A stretch of DNA of 38,113 nucleotides from Pseudolabrys sp. Lineage in GTDB: Bacteria; Pseudomonadota; Alphaproteobacteria; Rhizobiales; Xanthobacteraceae. The stretch is taken from the NCBI GenBank assembly GCA_019689975.1, contig JADGGK010000002.1, positions 1-38,113 on the forward strand. Reading direction: 5' to 3'. The notes beneath the pieces were generated by a model. That model was not told the DNA's origin. It saw only the letters and a program-made list of their open reading frames with translations, and made no database searches. Of this stretch, positions 23,570 to 34,064 are shown piece after piece (the first letter of the stretch is position 1; each line of letters starts with the position of its first letter). A program made the position numbers and the translations under genes.

Positions 23570-23809
23570 CTACGATTTCGGCGACGTGCGGGTTGCGACA
23601 TTGGCCTTGCTCACCCGGATGATGGCTCCCGGATCGCGCTCCTGCGGGATGACGATCGCCAGGTTTTCCGGCCATGACTGGACCTTTTGCAGATCGGCGA
23701 CCGTCTTGGCCGAAACGCCGACGTCGGGGTCGACTTCCACCGGCATTTGATTGGGCAGGCCGCCGAGAAGCGTCTGCAATGCCGCAAGGTTCTTGGCCTT
23801 ATATCGCAT
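23570..23809 (-). CDS. Small hypothetical protein
   Basis: A 79-residue protein beginning MRYKAKNLAALQTLLGGLPN. It has a hydrophilic middle (VEVDPDVGVSAKTVADLQKV) and a strand-like end (NLAIVIPQERDPGAIIRVSK). The start is well fixed: a perfect AGGAGG lies eight bases before ATG 23809, and an upstream in-frame ATG at 23827 lies at the edge of that site. TATAAA on the same strand at about 23917 could be its -10. No known family is recognised. It is monocistronic by context. Confidence 0.68.
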   Translation of the reverse strand: MRYKAKNLAALQTLLGGLPNQMPVEVDPDVGVSAKTVADLQKVQSWPENLAIVIPQERDPGAIIRVSKANVATRTSPKS

Positions 23810-24154
23810 AAGGGCACCCTCCTGCATGGCTCGCGGCTGCCGGACGTTGCGCCCAACCGGGCTCGCGGCGGGCGCCAAATCGAAGACGCCCGGTCAGCCC
23901 TGTCGCCTCCGATTTATAGCACATTGAAACGCCGGTTCGCGGCCCGGGTTGCACGCAGGAGCCCTGGGCCGGCCCCGCGGCGGCGGCAGGACCTACCGGC
24001 TCAGCGCCGCAGGCGGTCGCGGCCGAGCGATGCCGGAACCGGCCCCCCCCACGCCTCGGGCGGAACCGAGCGACGGCTCGCTTCGTCGCTGGATGCTCGC
24101 GCCGGGGTCTCATTCGCAGGCGCCGCCGTCGGACGGCCGGATCGAAGGATCCGC
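23810..24154. other. Intergenic region with a post-lepA hairpin
   Basis: About 345 bases between the small hypothetical gene and the end of lepA. A perfect CGGATC/GATCCG hairpin with a four-base loop lies at 24138-24153, two bases after the lepA stop on the minus strand. It could terminate lepA but has no T tract. The rest is very GC-rich with no supportable gene. Confidence 0.4.
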
Positions 24155-25960
<1,806 letters not shown>

Positions 25961-26124
25961 GGCGCGGCAGATAACATCGAGGGTCGGAGGCTTCAAGCAT
26001 GCCGCCGGAAGCGTTCCTTCTTCCGCGTGCACGCATCCGGCCGAACCTTGCCTATTCCGGCCGCCTGCTCTAGCAAGATGCCCGCTTCCGCCCCTGGAGG
26101 CGACAGGAGGAGCTTCCGTCCTCG

Positions 26125-27630
26125 ATGAGGTGGCCGCCGGCGATCGGCAGACTCCATGACGCGCTCATCGATCCGCCGCGGCGCGAGCGCACCGCGGCGA
26201 TGGCCCTTGCAGCCTATGCGCTGGTATGGGCGACCTACGGCGCCATCGCCCGGGCGAGCCAGGGTCTGCACCCGGACATGACCGAGCTCGTCGCTTGGTC
26301 GCGCGATCTCGCCTGGGGCTACAGCAAGCATCCGCCATTGGGCGCCGCCTTGGTCTGGCTGTGGTTCCACGTTTTTCCTCTGGCGGAATGGAGCTACTAC
26401 CTGCTCGCCATGCTGATGCCGACCGCGGCATTGTGGATCGCCTGGCGTCTCGCCGGCGATTATCTCGACGCCGACAAGCGCGTGGCGGGTCTTGCGCTGC
26501 TGACGTTCATCCCGTTCTTCAATTTCATCGCGCTGAAATACAATGCCAACACCGTGCTCCTGCCGCTGTGGGCGGCTACCACCTTCGCCTTCCTGCACAG
26601 CTTCCGTACACGCGCCTTCCGCTGGGCGGTGCTTGCCGGCCTTGCCGCGGCGGCCTCGCTCTACGGCAAGTACTGGTCGGCCATGCTCGTGGCGGGACTC
26701 GCCGTCGCCGCGATCATCGACGCCCGGCGCGCGGCCTATTTCTCCTCGCCGGCCCCGTGGATCACCGCGGCGGTCGGCCTGATCGCGCTCGCGCCGCATC
26801 TCGCGTGGCTCGTCAAACACGATTTTCCAACTTTTAGCTACGCGGTGAGGGTGCATGCCGAACGCACGTTCGGCGAGGGGGCGATGCACGCGGTGGACTA
26901 TCTCGCAGGCGCAATCGGCTATGCGGTGGCGCCGCTGGCGATCGTGCTCATCGGCGCGCGCCCCGGACCGAGGCTCGCCGCTGACATGGTCTGGCCCTGC
27001 GACCGGGAACGGCGGCTGGCGGCGGCATGTTTCTGGGTGCCGCTGCTGTTGCCCGCGTTGATCGGGCCGCTCGCCGGCATCAACGTCACCGCCCTGTGGT
27101 CGATGCCGGCGTTCTCTTTGCTGCCGGTGCTGCTGCTGTCGCCGCCCGCGATACGGCTGCGCCCCAATCATGTGAGGCACCTTCTGGGCGTCGCCGTCGC
27201 GATTCCACTGCTGGCCTTGGCCGCCGCGCCGATCATAGCGCGGGAGATGCAGCGCGTGGGACCTGCGCCCGCGGGCGCCCAGGGGCGTCTGCTGGCGGCC
27301 GAAATCGAACGCCAGTGGCGTGCCATGTCGGATCGGCCATTGCGCTTCGTCGACGGCGATCCTGATATCGCTTATGCGGTTGCGGCCTATGCGACGGATG
27401 CGCCGCGTGCGCTCGCCAAAATGCCGCGACCGAGCGCCGGCGACGTGGCGCGCGCGGGCGTCGTTTTCGTCTGTTTCTCCGAAGACGCGCCGTGCACTGC
27501 GACGATAGCCGCGGAAGCCGCCGCGCAGGGCGGAGGCCGCATGCTCACGGTCACGATCGTCCGCAATTTTCTCGGCATTCCCGGCAAACCGCAGGCCTAC
27601 ACGATGATCATCGTGCCGCCGCGGGGATGA
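26125..27630 (+). CDS. Glycosyltransferase family 39 membrane protein
   Basis: A 501-residue polytopic membrane protein with about ten hydrophobic helices. The first periplasmic loop carries [26 protein letters not shown], which resembles the D-E...WS...GYxxHPP loop of the PMT/ArnT GT-C family. These enzymes move sugars from polyprenyl-phosphate donors to lipids or proteins outside the inner membrane. A soluble C-terminal tail of about 140 residues follows the last helix. AGGAGG lies 14 bases before ATG 26125, a little far, so the true start is not certain. It is divergent from lepA and convergent with ahcY. The acceptor is unknown. Confidence 0.8.
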   Translation: MRWPPAIGRLHDALIDPPRRERTAAMALAAYALVWATYGAIARASQGLHPDMTELVAWSRDLAWGYSKHPPLGAALVWLWFHVFPLAEWSYYLLAMLMPTAALWIAWRLAGDYLDADKRVAGLALLTFIPFFNFIALKYNANTVLLPLWAATTFAFLHSFRTRAFRWAVLAGLAAAASLYGKYWSAMLVAGLAVAAIIDARRAAYFSSPAPWITAAVGLIALAPHLAWLVKHDFPTFSYAVRVHAERTFGEGAMHAVDYLAGAIGYAVAPLAIVLIGARPGPRLAADMVWPCDRERRLAAACFWVPLLLPALIGPLAGINVTALWSMPAFSLLPVLLLSPPAIRLRPNHVRHLLGVAVAIPLLALAAAPIIAREMQRVGPAPAGAQGRLLAAEIERQWRAMSDRPLRFVDGDPDIAYAVAAYATDAPRALAKMPRPSAGDVARAGVVFVCFSEDAPCTATIAAEAAAQGGGRMLTVTIVRNFLGIPGKPQAYTMIIVPPRG

Positions 27631-27766
27631 AGGCGCTGGTCCGGCAGCAATGCGGACGAAAGCGAGCGACACGCGCCGGCGCGGCAAGCCGGGCTTCGCC
27701 TTCGGGCGCGTTTATGCCCGCTCAAATTTGCGCACGCACGGGTGCTCGCGATGCCCGCGGAGGTGA

Positions 27767-29188
27767 TCAATAGCGGTAGTGATCGCTCTTGAACGGGCCA
27801 TCCCGCGGTACGCCGATATAGTCCGCCTGCCTGTCGGTCAGTTTGGTCAGCTTCGCCCCGATCTTGTCCAGATGGAGCCGCGCGACCTTCTCGTCCAGAT
27901 GCTTGGGGAGTGTGTAGACCTTGTTCTCATACTTGTCCGAATTGGTCCACAATTCGATCTGCGCGAGGGTCTGATTGGTAAAGGAGGACGACATCACGAA
28001 CGAGGGATGCCCCATTGCATTCCCGAGATTGACCAGCCGACCTTCCGACAGGAGGATAATGCGGTGACCGTCGGGAAATTCGATTTCGTCCACCTGCGGC
28101 TTGATGTTGTTCCATTTGAGATTGCGCAGCGCAGCGACCTGGATTTCGCTGTCGAAGTGGCCGATGTTGCAGACGATGGCTCGATCCTTCATCCTGCGCA
28201 TGTGGTCGATCGTGATGACGTCGATATTGCCGGTAGCCGTCACGAAGATATCGGCGCGCGGCGCGGCTTCCTCCATCGTCGTCACTTCGTAGCCTTCCAT
28301 CGCCGCCTGCAATGCGCAGATCGGATCGATCTCGGACACCATGACGCGGCAGCCGGCGTTGCGCAATGACGCGGCCGAACCCTTGCCGACGTCGCCGAAG
28401 CCGCACACCATGGCGATCTTCCCGGCCATCATGATGTCGGTGCCCCGGCGAATGCCGTCGACGAGCGACTCGCGGCAGCCGTAAAGATTGTCGAATTTCG
28501 ACTTGGTGACGCTGTCGTTGACGTTGATCGCCGGGAACATCAGCCGGCCTTCCTTGGCCATCTGATAGAGCCGGTGCACACCCGTGGTGGTTTCTTCGGT
28601 GACGCCGCGAATATTCTTTGCCGTCTTCGCGTACCAGCCGGGCTTTTCCTTGAGCCGTCTTTTGATGGCGGCAAAGAGCACCTCCTCCTCCTCGTTGCCC
28701 GGGCGCTCGAGAACCGATGGATTGCTCTCGGCCTGCACGCCGAGATGCAGCAGCAGCGTCGCGTCGCCGCCGTCGTCCAGGATCATGTTGGGGGAGCCGC
28801 CGTCGGACCATTCGAAGATGCGATGGGTGAACTCCCAGTAGTCCTTGAGGCTCTCGCCTTTGACCGCGAAGACCGGTATGCCGGCCTCGGCAATGGCGGC
28901 CGCGGCGTGATCCTGGGTCGAATAGATGTTGCACGAGGCCCAGCGTATGTCGGCGCCCAATGCTTTCAGCGTCTCGATCAACACGGCGGTCTGGATGGTC
29001 ATGTGCAGGGATCCGGCGATGCGCGCGCCGCGCAGCGGTTGCCGGTCACCATATTCCCGGCGGATCGCCATGAGGCCGGGCATTTCGGTTTCGGCGAGGC
29101 TGATCTCCTTGCGGCCCCAGGCGGCAAGCGAGAGGTCGCGGACGACATAGTCGCCACCATCGGGAGTCGTCTTGGCAACGGCGGTCAT
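27767..29188 (-). CDS. ahcY: S-adenosylhomocysteinase
   Basis: A 473-residue enzyme that splits S-adenosylhomocysteine to adenosine and homocysteine, in the methyl cycle. Family features include the NAD motif GFGDVGKGS (263-271), [12 protein letters not shown] (63-74), [15 protein letters not shown] (86-100), and the conserved KSDHYRY end. Its length is normal. ATG 29188 gives the standard N-terminus; the extension to 29254 would enter the promoter region. A 20-base palindrome and a plausible promoter lie upstream, suggesting SahR-type control. It follows HPr and EIIA genes but has its own promoter. Confidence 0.97.
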   Translation of the reverse strand: MTAVAKTTPDGGDYVVRDLSLAAWGRKEISLAETEMPGLMAIRREYGDRQPLRGARIAGSLHMTIQTAVLIETLKALGADIRWASCNIYSTQDHAAAAIAEAGIPVFAVKGESLKDYWEFTHRIFEWSDGGSPNMILDDGGDATLLLHLGVQAESNPSVLERPGNEEEEVLFAAIKRRLKEKPGWYAKTAKNIRGVTEETTTGVHRLYQMAKEGRLMFPAINVNDSVTKSKFDNLYGCRESLVDGIRRGTDIMMAGKIAMVCGFGDVGKGSAASLRNAGCRVMVSEIDPICALQAAMEGYEVTTMEEAAPRADIFVTATGNIDVITIDHMRRMKDRAIVCNIGHFDSEIQVAALRNLKWNNIKPQVDEIEFPDGHRIILLSEGRLVNLGNAMGHPSFVMSSSFTNQTLAQIELWTNSDKYENKVYTLPKHLDEKVARLHLDKIGAKLTKLTDRQADYIGVPRDGPFKSDHYRY

Positions 29189-29226
29189 GGCGGTTCCGTG
29201 TGAAGCGATAAGCGGTTCGGCCGTGC

Positions 29227-29254
29227 CTATAACAGGGCGTGGACCGGCCCGCAA
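29227..29254 (-). promoter_or_regulatory. Probable ahcY promoter
   Basis: On the minus strand TTGCGG (29254-29249) and TTATAG (29232-29227) are 16 bases apart, about 40 bases upstream of the ahcY start. The -35 lies just downstream of the 20-base palindrome, so a protein bound there could affect polymerase access. Confidence 0.45.
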
Positions 29255-29259
29255 TGCAT

Positions 29260-29279
29260 ATATAAAGATTTCTTTATAT
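29260..29279. promoter_or_regulatory. Palindromic operator upstream of ahcY, SahR-like
   Basis: Perfect 9-base arms ATATAAAGA and TCTTTATAT around a TT centre, in a GC-rich background. The place (70 bases upstream of ahcY) and the AT-rich ATATAAAGA half-site fit what I recall of the ArsR-family regulator SahR, which controls SAH recycling genes in Proteobacteria. No regulator gene is in this window, so this is an inference from sequence and location. Confidence 0.6.
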
Positions 29280-29289
29280 TGCGGCGCGA

Positions 29290-29607
29290 CTATTCGTCCT
29301 CGCCGAAACGGTTGGCGACAAGGGCGCAGAGGGCATCGACCGCATCTTCCGCCTCCTGGCCGGTTGCGGCGATGGTGATGGTCGCGCCCGGTCCGGCTGC
29401 CAGCATCAGCAGGTCGAGTATCGAGGTTCCGTCGACCGATTCTTGGCCCCGGGTCACGGTCACTGTGGCGTCGAATTGCTCGGCGGTCTGCACGAACTTC
29501 ATCGCCGCACGGGCGTGCAGGCCGAGTTTGTTGACGATCTCGATGCTGCGGGTGACCGCGCCCGGATCGGTCGGCGGGGCGCCTCCATCCGCGCTGGTAT
29601 TGCTCAT
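29290..29607 (-). CDS. HPr phosphocarrier of the regulatory PTS
   Basis: A 105-residue protein with an N-terminal extension of about 18 residues and a full HPr domain. The catalytic histidine is His31 in KLGLHARAA. The regulatory serine region reads [10 protein letters not shown] (Ser62), the site that HPr kinase phosphorylates. HPr takes phosphate from EI and hands it to EIIA. Here no sugar permease is present, so the pathway is regulatory, as is usual in Alphaproteobacteria. Its ATG overlaps the stop of the upstream EIIA gene by four bases. It lies directly upstream of ahcY. Confidence 0.95.
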   Translation of the reverse strand: MSNTSADGGAPPTDPGAVTRSIEIVNKLGLHARAAMKFVQTAEQFDATVTVTRGQESVDGTSILDLLMLAAGPGATITIAATGQEAEDAVDALCALVANRFGEDE

Positions 29608-30005
29608 TTACCGTTCAGGACGCGGCTGGCGATGGTACAGTATTTCCGACCAGCCTCCTGCGCCGCAGCCACGGCATCCTGCAAGGTCGCCGTTTCCCGC
29701 ACTTTCGCGAGCTTGATCAGCATCGGCAGGTTGATCCCGGCTAGAACCTCGACTCTGGGTTGGCTCATGACGGAAATGGCCAAGTTCGACGGCGTGCCCC
29801 CGAACATGTCCGTCAGGATGACGACTCCCGCGCCGTCGTCCACCCGCTTGACGGCCTCGAGAATATGCCGCCGGCATTGTTCGATGTCGTCATCGGGGCC
29901 GATCGTGACCGATTCGATCTGACGCTGCGGTCCCACGACGTGCTCCAACGCCGAACGGAACTCCACGGCCAAGCGGCCGTGAGTCACAAGTACGAGGCCG
30001 ATCAT
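29604..30005 (-). CDS. PTS EIIA component, mannose type
   Basis: A 133-residue protein of the EIIA-Man family. It begins [20 protein letters not shown], with the phosphorylated His9 in [13 protein letters not shown] (about residues 65-73) is the family signature. GAGGAG lies eight bases before ATG 30005, which excludes the longer frame to 30155. It probably acts as a phosphorylation-state sensor rather than a transporter part, since no IIB, IIC or IID gene is near. Its stop overlaps the HPr start by four bases, so the two are coupled. A TATATA box about 90 bases upstream may be the promoter. The hprK gene, common at this place, is missing. Confidence 0.93.
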   Translation of the reverse strand: MIGLVLVTHGRLAVEFRSALEHVVGPQRQIESVTIGPDDDIEQCRRHILEAVKRVDDGAGVVILTDMFGGTPSNLAISVMSQPRVEVLAGINLPMLIKLAKVRETATLQDAVAAAQEAGRKYCTIASRVLNGK

Positions 30006-30299
30006 CCCGGACTCCTCGCGGGCGCCACGTTGCACCGCACGAACGGGGGCGCATTCAGGCCCATCCGAAGCCCCGACGCAAGGGCTCGGGTCGCTATATA
30101 GGCGGTCTGCTGCACTGCGAAAAGGTGAGGCCAAGCTAGGCTCGACGGCGTCCATCGGCGACGGATCGCGATCCTAGGCGTGCCATGGTTAATTATTTGC
30201 CGCGGACCGCGGGTCGCGGGAAATAGCCCAGCGGCGGATCGGGGTCAATGACCGCCGCGCCGCGGGGCGATGCCGGTGCCGGCCGGAGAAGGCGCCGGT
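30006..30299. other. Intergenic region at the usual hprK position
   Basis: About 290 bases between the end of chvG and the EIIA start. In many Rhizobiales an hprK gene of about 450 bases sits here. I find no P-loop (GxSGSGKS) or other HPr kinase motif in any minus-strand frame, and the gap is too small for the gene. A TATATA box near 30093-30098 (minus strand) could start the EIIA-HPr transcript. GC-rich inverted repeats just after the chvG stop may slow transcription. Confidence 0.55.
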
Positions 30300-32078
30300 T
30301 CACTTGGCCGGCAGGCGCACGACGAAGCGCGCGCCGAGCACGCGCGGCGCCTCCGCGCCGCGTGCTGCGGCCGGAGCGACGCGGTTTTCCGCCCAGATGC
30401 GTCCGCCATGGCCCTCGACGATCTGCTTCGAGATCGACAGGCCGAGGCCCGAATTCTGCCCGAAGCTCTGGTTCGGCCGGTCGGTGTAGAAGCGTTCGAA
30501 CACTTTCTCCAGCGCGTCGGGCCGAATGCCCGGTCCGTCGTCGTCGACGGTAATTTCGACCTCGTCCTTCAGCCGTCGGCAGGTGACGCGGACCGTTCCC
30601 CCCGCCGGAGAAAAGGAGCGGGCGTTGTCGATCAGGTTGCTCATGACCTGGCCGAGACGGGAATCGTGGCCGGGTATCTTGAAGGCCTCGGGCGGTGCGC
30701 CCTCGAAAGCGAGCGTCACCGCGACCTCCTCGTTGCGGACCTCGTTGGCCGCCTTGATCAGCGCATCGAGCAACTGGTGCAGGTCGACGATGCCTGCTTC
30801 CTGGCGTTGCATTTCGGCATCGAGGCGACTGGCGTTCGATATATCCGAGATCAGCCGATCGAGTCGTTTGACGTCGTGCTCGATCACTTCAAGAAGGCGT
30901 CGGCGGCTCTCCTCGCTCTTGGCGAGCGGCAGCGTCTCGACTGCCGAGCGCAACGAGGTGAGAGGATTGCGCAGCTCGTGCGCCACATCGGCGGCGAAGC
31001 TTTCGATCGCTTCGATGCGCGTATATAGCGCGTTTGTCATGTCGCGAAGGGCTCCGGATAGATGCCCGATCTCGTCGCGTCGGCGGGTGAAGTCGGGAAT
31101 CTCGACGCGCGAGCGGATGCGCCGGCGAACCCGTTCTGCCCCGTCCGCCAACCGCCGGACGGGGCCGGCGATGGTGCCGGCGAGCAGCATCGACAACACG
31201 ACCATCACTCCCGCGGCAATGAGAAACACCTTGACGATGGCGAGTCGCTCGGTTTCGACCATATCGTCGATATCGGCTCCTTGCGTCGACAGCATGAGCG
31301 CGCCGCGTACCGCACGAAAGCGCTGAACGGGCACCGCGACCGAAACGATCACTTCGCCGCGGTCGTTGACGCGCACCATGCGCGCCGGCGTGCCGTTGAG
31401 CGCCTGCGCCACTTCCTCATAGCCTTTGCCATTCTCGGGTCCGAGCTCCTTGTAGAGCGGAAGATCCCCGCGCCCGAACCAGCGTCGCATGGCGATGAAC
31501 GCGCGCTCCATCAGTCCGGGCTTATCGGCCGTGGGCGGCGGCAGATCGAAGCGCAGTACGTCGCCGCGTCCGTAGAGATTGCGGCTGTCGAGGATCAAGA
31601 CGCCGTCGCGATCATAGATGCGCGCCCGCGTCTTGGTCGGCGACACGAGACGACGCAGCACCGGTGCGACGCGTTCTGGATTGATCGAAAACTCGATGCT
31701 GGAAATCGCGTCGTCGGAAGGACCATAGCTTTCGCCTGCCTGCAGCTCGAGCAGGCGGTCGGGATCGATGGTAATGGCGTCCGTTTCGACGGTCGCAGAG
31801 GCGGCGATGGCACCGGCAATGATCTCGCCTTGCACCAGGAGGCTCTGCACGCGTGCATCGATCAGCCCGGCGCGGAATTGCGAGAGATAGAGCACGCCGG
31901 CGACCAAGGCCACGAGGCCGGCAAGATTGAGGATCACGATGCGGCGAGTGAGGCTGGAGAAACTCTGCCTCACAATGAACTGCCAGGTCGAGCGCGCTAG
32001 CCGCCGCACGGTGCTCGGCCGCTTCGGTTCCGATTGCGGCAAATCCCCGCCGTGCCTTTCGGCCTCGGCGTTCGGCAT
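30300..32078 (-). CDS. chvG: Sensor histidine kinase ChvG
   Basis: A 592-residue membrane sensor kinase. It has a cytoplasmic N-terminus, a first helix (about residues 46-66), a large periplasmic domain to about 278, a second helix (about 282-305), a HAMP region, and a HisKA box FAADVAHELRNPLTSLRSA with the phosphorylated His at about 367. The ATP-binding domain carries NLIDNARSFSP, DDDGPGI and GLGLSISKQIVEGHGG. Order and length match ChvG/ExoS, which senses acid or envelope stress and phosphorylates ChvI. I use ATG 32078; ATG 32135 is possible. It lies downstream of chvI on the same strand, separated by about 120 bases. Confidence 0.92.
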   Translation of the reverse strand: MPNAEAERHGGDLPQSEPKRPSTVRRLARSTWQFIVRQSFSSLTRRIVILNLAGLVALVAGVLYLSQFRAGLIDARVQSLLVQGEIIAGAIAASATVETDAITIDPDRLLELQAGESYGPSDDAISSIEFSINPERVAPVLRRLVSPTKTRARIYDRDGVLILDSRNLYGRGDVLRFDLPPPTADKPGLMERAFIAMRRWFGRGDLPLYKELGPENGKGYEEVAQALNGTPARMVRVNDRGEVIVSVAVPVQRFRAVRGALMLSTQGADIDDMVETERLAIVKVFLIAAGVMVVLSMLLAGTIAGPVRRLADGAERVRRRIRSRVEIPDFTRRRDEIGHLSGALRDMTNALYTRIEAIESFAADVAHELRNPLTSLRSAVETLPLAKSEESRRRLLEVIEHDVKRLDRLISDISNASRLDAEMQRQEAGIVDLHQLLDALIKAANEVRNEEVAVTLAFEGAPPEAFKIPGHDSRLGQVMSNLIDNARSFSPAGGTVRVTCRRLKDEVEITVDDDGPGIRPDALEKVFERFYTDRPNQSFGQNSGLGLSISKQIVEGHGGRIWAENRVAPAAARGAEAPRVLGARFVVRLPAK

Positions 32079-32202
32079 GGCTATCTCAACGGTTCGATCG
32101 AGCACGGTTGAAGCGCTGGTTCGACGTCGCCCCACGCCATTCTACCGCATGCCGGGCACCCCGTCAGGCGGCCGCAACCGCCGCATCGTTCGAAATGCGA
32201 CG

Positions 32203-32901
32203 TCACTCCTTGAAGCGATAGCCGACGCCGTACAGCGTTTCGATCATCTCGAAGTCCTGATCGACGAGCTTGAACTTCTTGCGCAGGCGCTTGATATGGC
32301 TGTCGATGGTGCGATCGTCGACATAGACCTGATCGTCGTAGGCGGCGTCCATCAGCGCGTTACGGCTTTTCACCACACCCGGACGCTGCGCCAGCGCCTG
32401 AAGAATCAGGAATTCGGTAACGGTAAGCGTCACCGGTTCGTTTTTCCACGTGCAGGTATGGCGCTCCGGATCCATGCGCAGCTGCCCGCGCTCGAGCACC
32501 TTGGAGGAGTCCGATTCCTTTGACGCACCGCCGTCCTTGGGCGCGATGCGACGCAAAACCGCCTTCACGCGCTCGACCAGCAGCCGTTGCGAGAACGGTT
32601 TGCGGATAAAGTCGTCGGCCCCCATCTTGAGGCCAAACAGTTCGTCGATCTCCTCATCCTTGGAGGTAAGGAAGATGACCGGAATGTCGCTCTTCTGGCG
32701 CAGCCGCCGCAGCGTTTCCATCCCGTCCATGCGCGGCATCTTGATGTCCAGGATGGCGAGATCCGGCGGCGAGGTACGGAAGCCGTCAAGCGCCGAGGCG
32801 CCGTCGGTATAGGTCATGATCCGATAGCCCTCCGATTCGAGGGCCATCGACACGGAGGTAAGGATATTGCGGTCGTCGTCGACGAGAGCGATTGTCGGCA
32901 T
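32203..32901 (-). CDS. chvI: Response regulator ChvI
   Basis: A 232-residue OmpR-type response regulator. The receiver domain begins [20 protein letters not shown], with acidic residues at 8-10, phospho-acceptor Asp52 in [13 protein letters not shown], and Lys in FIRKPFS. The C-terminal winged helix carries [19 protein letters not shown] and the DNA-contact helix [23 protein letters not shown] just upstream fixes ATG 32901. ChvI with ChvG controls acid and envelope-stress genes and, in host-associated Rhizobiales, virulence or symbiosis. The two genes are almost certainly an operon. Confidence 0.95.
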   Translation of the reverse strand: MPTIALVDDDRNILTSVSMALESEGYRIMTYTDGASALDGFRTSPPDLAILDIKMPRMDGMETLRRLRQKSDIPVIFLTSKDEEIDELFGLKMGADDFIRKPFSQRLLVERVKAVLRRIAPKDGGASKESDSSKVLERGQLRMDPERHTCTWKNEPVTLTVTEFLILQALAQRPGVVKSRNALMDAAYDDQVYVDDRTIDSHIKRLRKKFKLVDQDFEMIETLYGVGYRFKE

Positions 32902-33069
32902 GAGCCCCTCGTGAGCCTCGTTGTGGCGTACGTCCCGCGCTTTTTTCAACCTATAAACAGGGTCTGAAATGTGGCCTCATTGCAACAACTATGTGATTCC
33001 GCAGTGAATTCAACCCCGGCCGGGCAGAAAAGTTCGTCCGCGCCCGGGCCTTAACCTTGCCCATGTCCC

Positions 33070-33843
33070 ATGGTCCCCTCCGACGGATTTGATCCAGCCT
33101 CGGCCGCAAAAACGGTCCTGCGGGAGGCGCGTTCGGGGGCGCTGGCCACGCTGATGCGCGGCTCGGGCGACCCGTATTGCTCGCTCGTCAACGTCGCGAC
33201 CGCCGCCGACGGCGCGCCATTGCTCCTGCTCTCGCAACTCGCGTTGCACACCGTCAATATCCTCGCCGACGACCGCGTCTCGCTCCTGCTGAGAGGCCGC
33301 GGGGAAGGAGACCCGCTGGAAGGCATCCGGATCATGCTCATGGGGAGGGCGGTGGCGAGCGGCGAGGACCGCCTGCGCGCCGCCTATCTGCGCCGCCACC
33401 CCGCCGCAGAGGCTTTCGCCGGCTATGCCGATTTCGCAATCTACCGGATGAACATCGGGCGCGTGCATGTCGTGGCCGGTTTCGGCCGCATCGTGGACCT
33501 GTCGGCGCGCGACGTGCTGGTCGACACCTCGGACGCCGGTCCATTGCTCGCCGCGGAGGCACAGGCCATCGCGCATATGAATGCCGACCACGCCGAGGCC
33601 CTGGCGCTCTATGCCACCAAACTCCTGGGCGAGGAGGGCGGCAGCTGGCGATGCGTCGGCATCGACCCCGAAGGGCTTGAATTGCAGCGGGGCGGATCGG
33701 CGCGGCGGCTGCCGTTTCCGCGCCGCGTGACGGGGCCAGACTCTCTGCGCGCGGTGCTCAAGGAGCTTGCCGCGCAAGCGCGCGCCGCAGGCGGCGATGC
33801 GCGCGCTGCGCGTGGTGAACCCTCGCAGGGTGGGCCGGCATGA
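33070..33843 (+). CDS. HugZ-like pyridoxamine-phosphate-oxidase-fold protein
   Basis: A 257-residue protein with an N-terminal split-barrel flavin/haem domain (FDPASAAKTVLREARSGALATL, then SLVNVATAADGAPLLLLSQLALH). A C-terminal DUF2470-type domain (AQAIAHMNADHAEALALYA) follows. This layout fits HugZ-family proteins and related pyridoxamine-oxidase-like proteins. HugZ degrades haem in some bacteria, but many members have no proven activity. The last 25 residues are Gly, Ala and Arg-rich and may be disordered. It is divergent from chvI and co-directional with pckA, about 220 bases away. Confidence 0.85.
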   Translation: MVPSDGFDPASAAKTVLREARSGALATLMRGSGDPYCSLVNVATAADGAPLLLLSQLALHTVNILADDRVSLLLRGRGEGDPLEGIRIMLMGRAVASGEDRLRAAYLRRHPAAEAFAGYADFAIYRMNIGRVHVVAGFGRIVDLSARDVLVDTSDAGPLLAAEAQAIAHMNADHAEALALYATKLLGEEGGSWRCVGIDPEGLELQRGGSARRLPFPRRVTGPDSLRAVLKELAAQARAAGGDARAARGEPSQGGPA

Positions 33844-33885
33844 CGGCACGGACGTGGGCAGGCGTCCCTTCTTGCCCCTATCGAT

Positions 33886-33902
33886 ATGCCGCAGTGCGGC
33901 AT
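33886..33902. promoter_or_regulatory. Perfect palindrome upstream of pckA
   Basis: ATGCCGCA and TGCGGCAT flank a single G, giving a 17-base perfect palindrome. It lies between the HugZ-like stop and a probable pckA promoter, 24 bases before its -35. It could be an operator, or a transcript hairpin (7-base stem, 3-base loop) ending the HugZ-like message. No T tract follows, which slightly favours an operator. Confidence 0.4.
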
Positions 33903-33926
33903 GGCCGCCTTGCATGGCAATTAATC

Positions 33927-33955
33927 TTGGCTTTGAAGTTTCGAGCGTCTATGGT
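33927..33955 (+). promoter_or_regulatory. Probable pckA promoter
   Basis: TTGGCT (33927-33932) and TATGGT (33950-33955) are 17 bases apart, about 110 bases upstream of the pckA start. Both are partial matches to the vegetative consensus. A second AT-rich box (TTATAT, near 33978) is an alternative -10. Confidence 0.35.
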
Positions 33956-34064
33956 CGCGCGCTTTCCGACGGCAGGTTATATTCCGACGCCGCAATCAGC
34001 GTGGACCCGAACGGGTCGGCGAGGGGTTATTGAACGTTAACGCTCCGGCTTGGGAGGAATGCGC

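Noticed and set aside
25993-27687. A 564-codon minus-strand frame opposite the GT39 gene
   Set aside because: Arg and His-rich, no domain; the plus strand gives a coherent membrane protein.
29189-29289. SAH or SAM riboswitch before ahcY
   Set aside because: The 100-base leader shows a DNA palindrome but no recognisable riboswitch fold or conserved core.
30006-30299. Degraded hprK remnant
   Set aside because: No P-loop or HPr-kinase signature could be read in any minus-strand frame.
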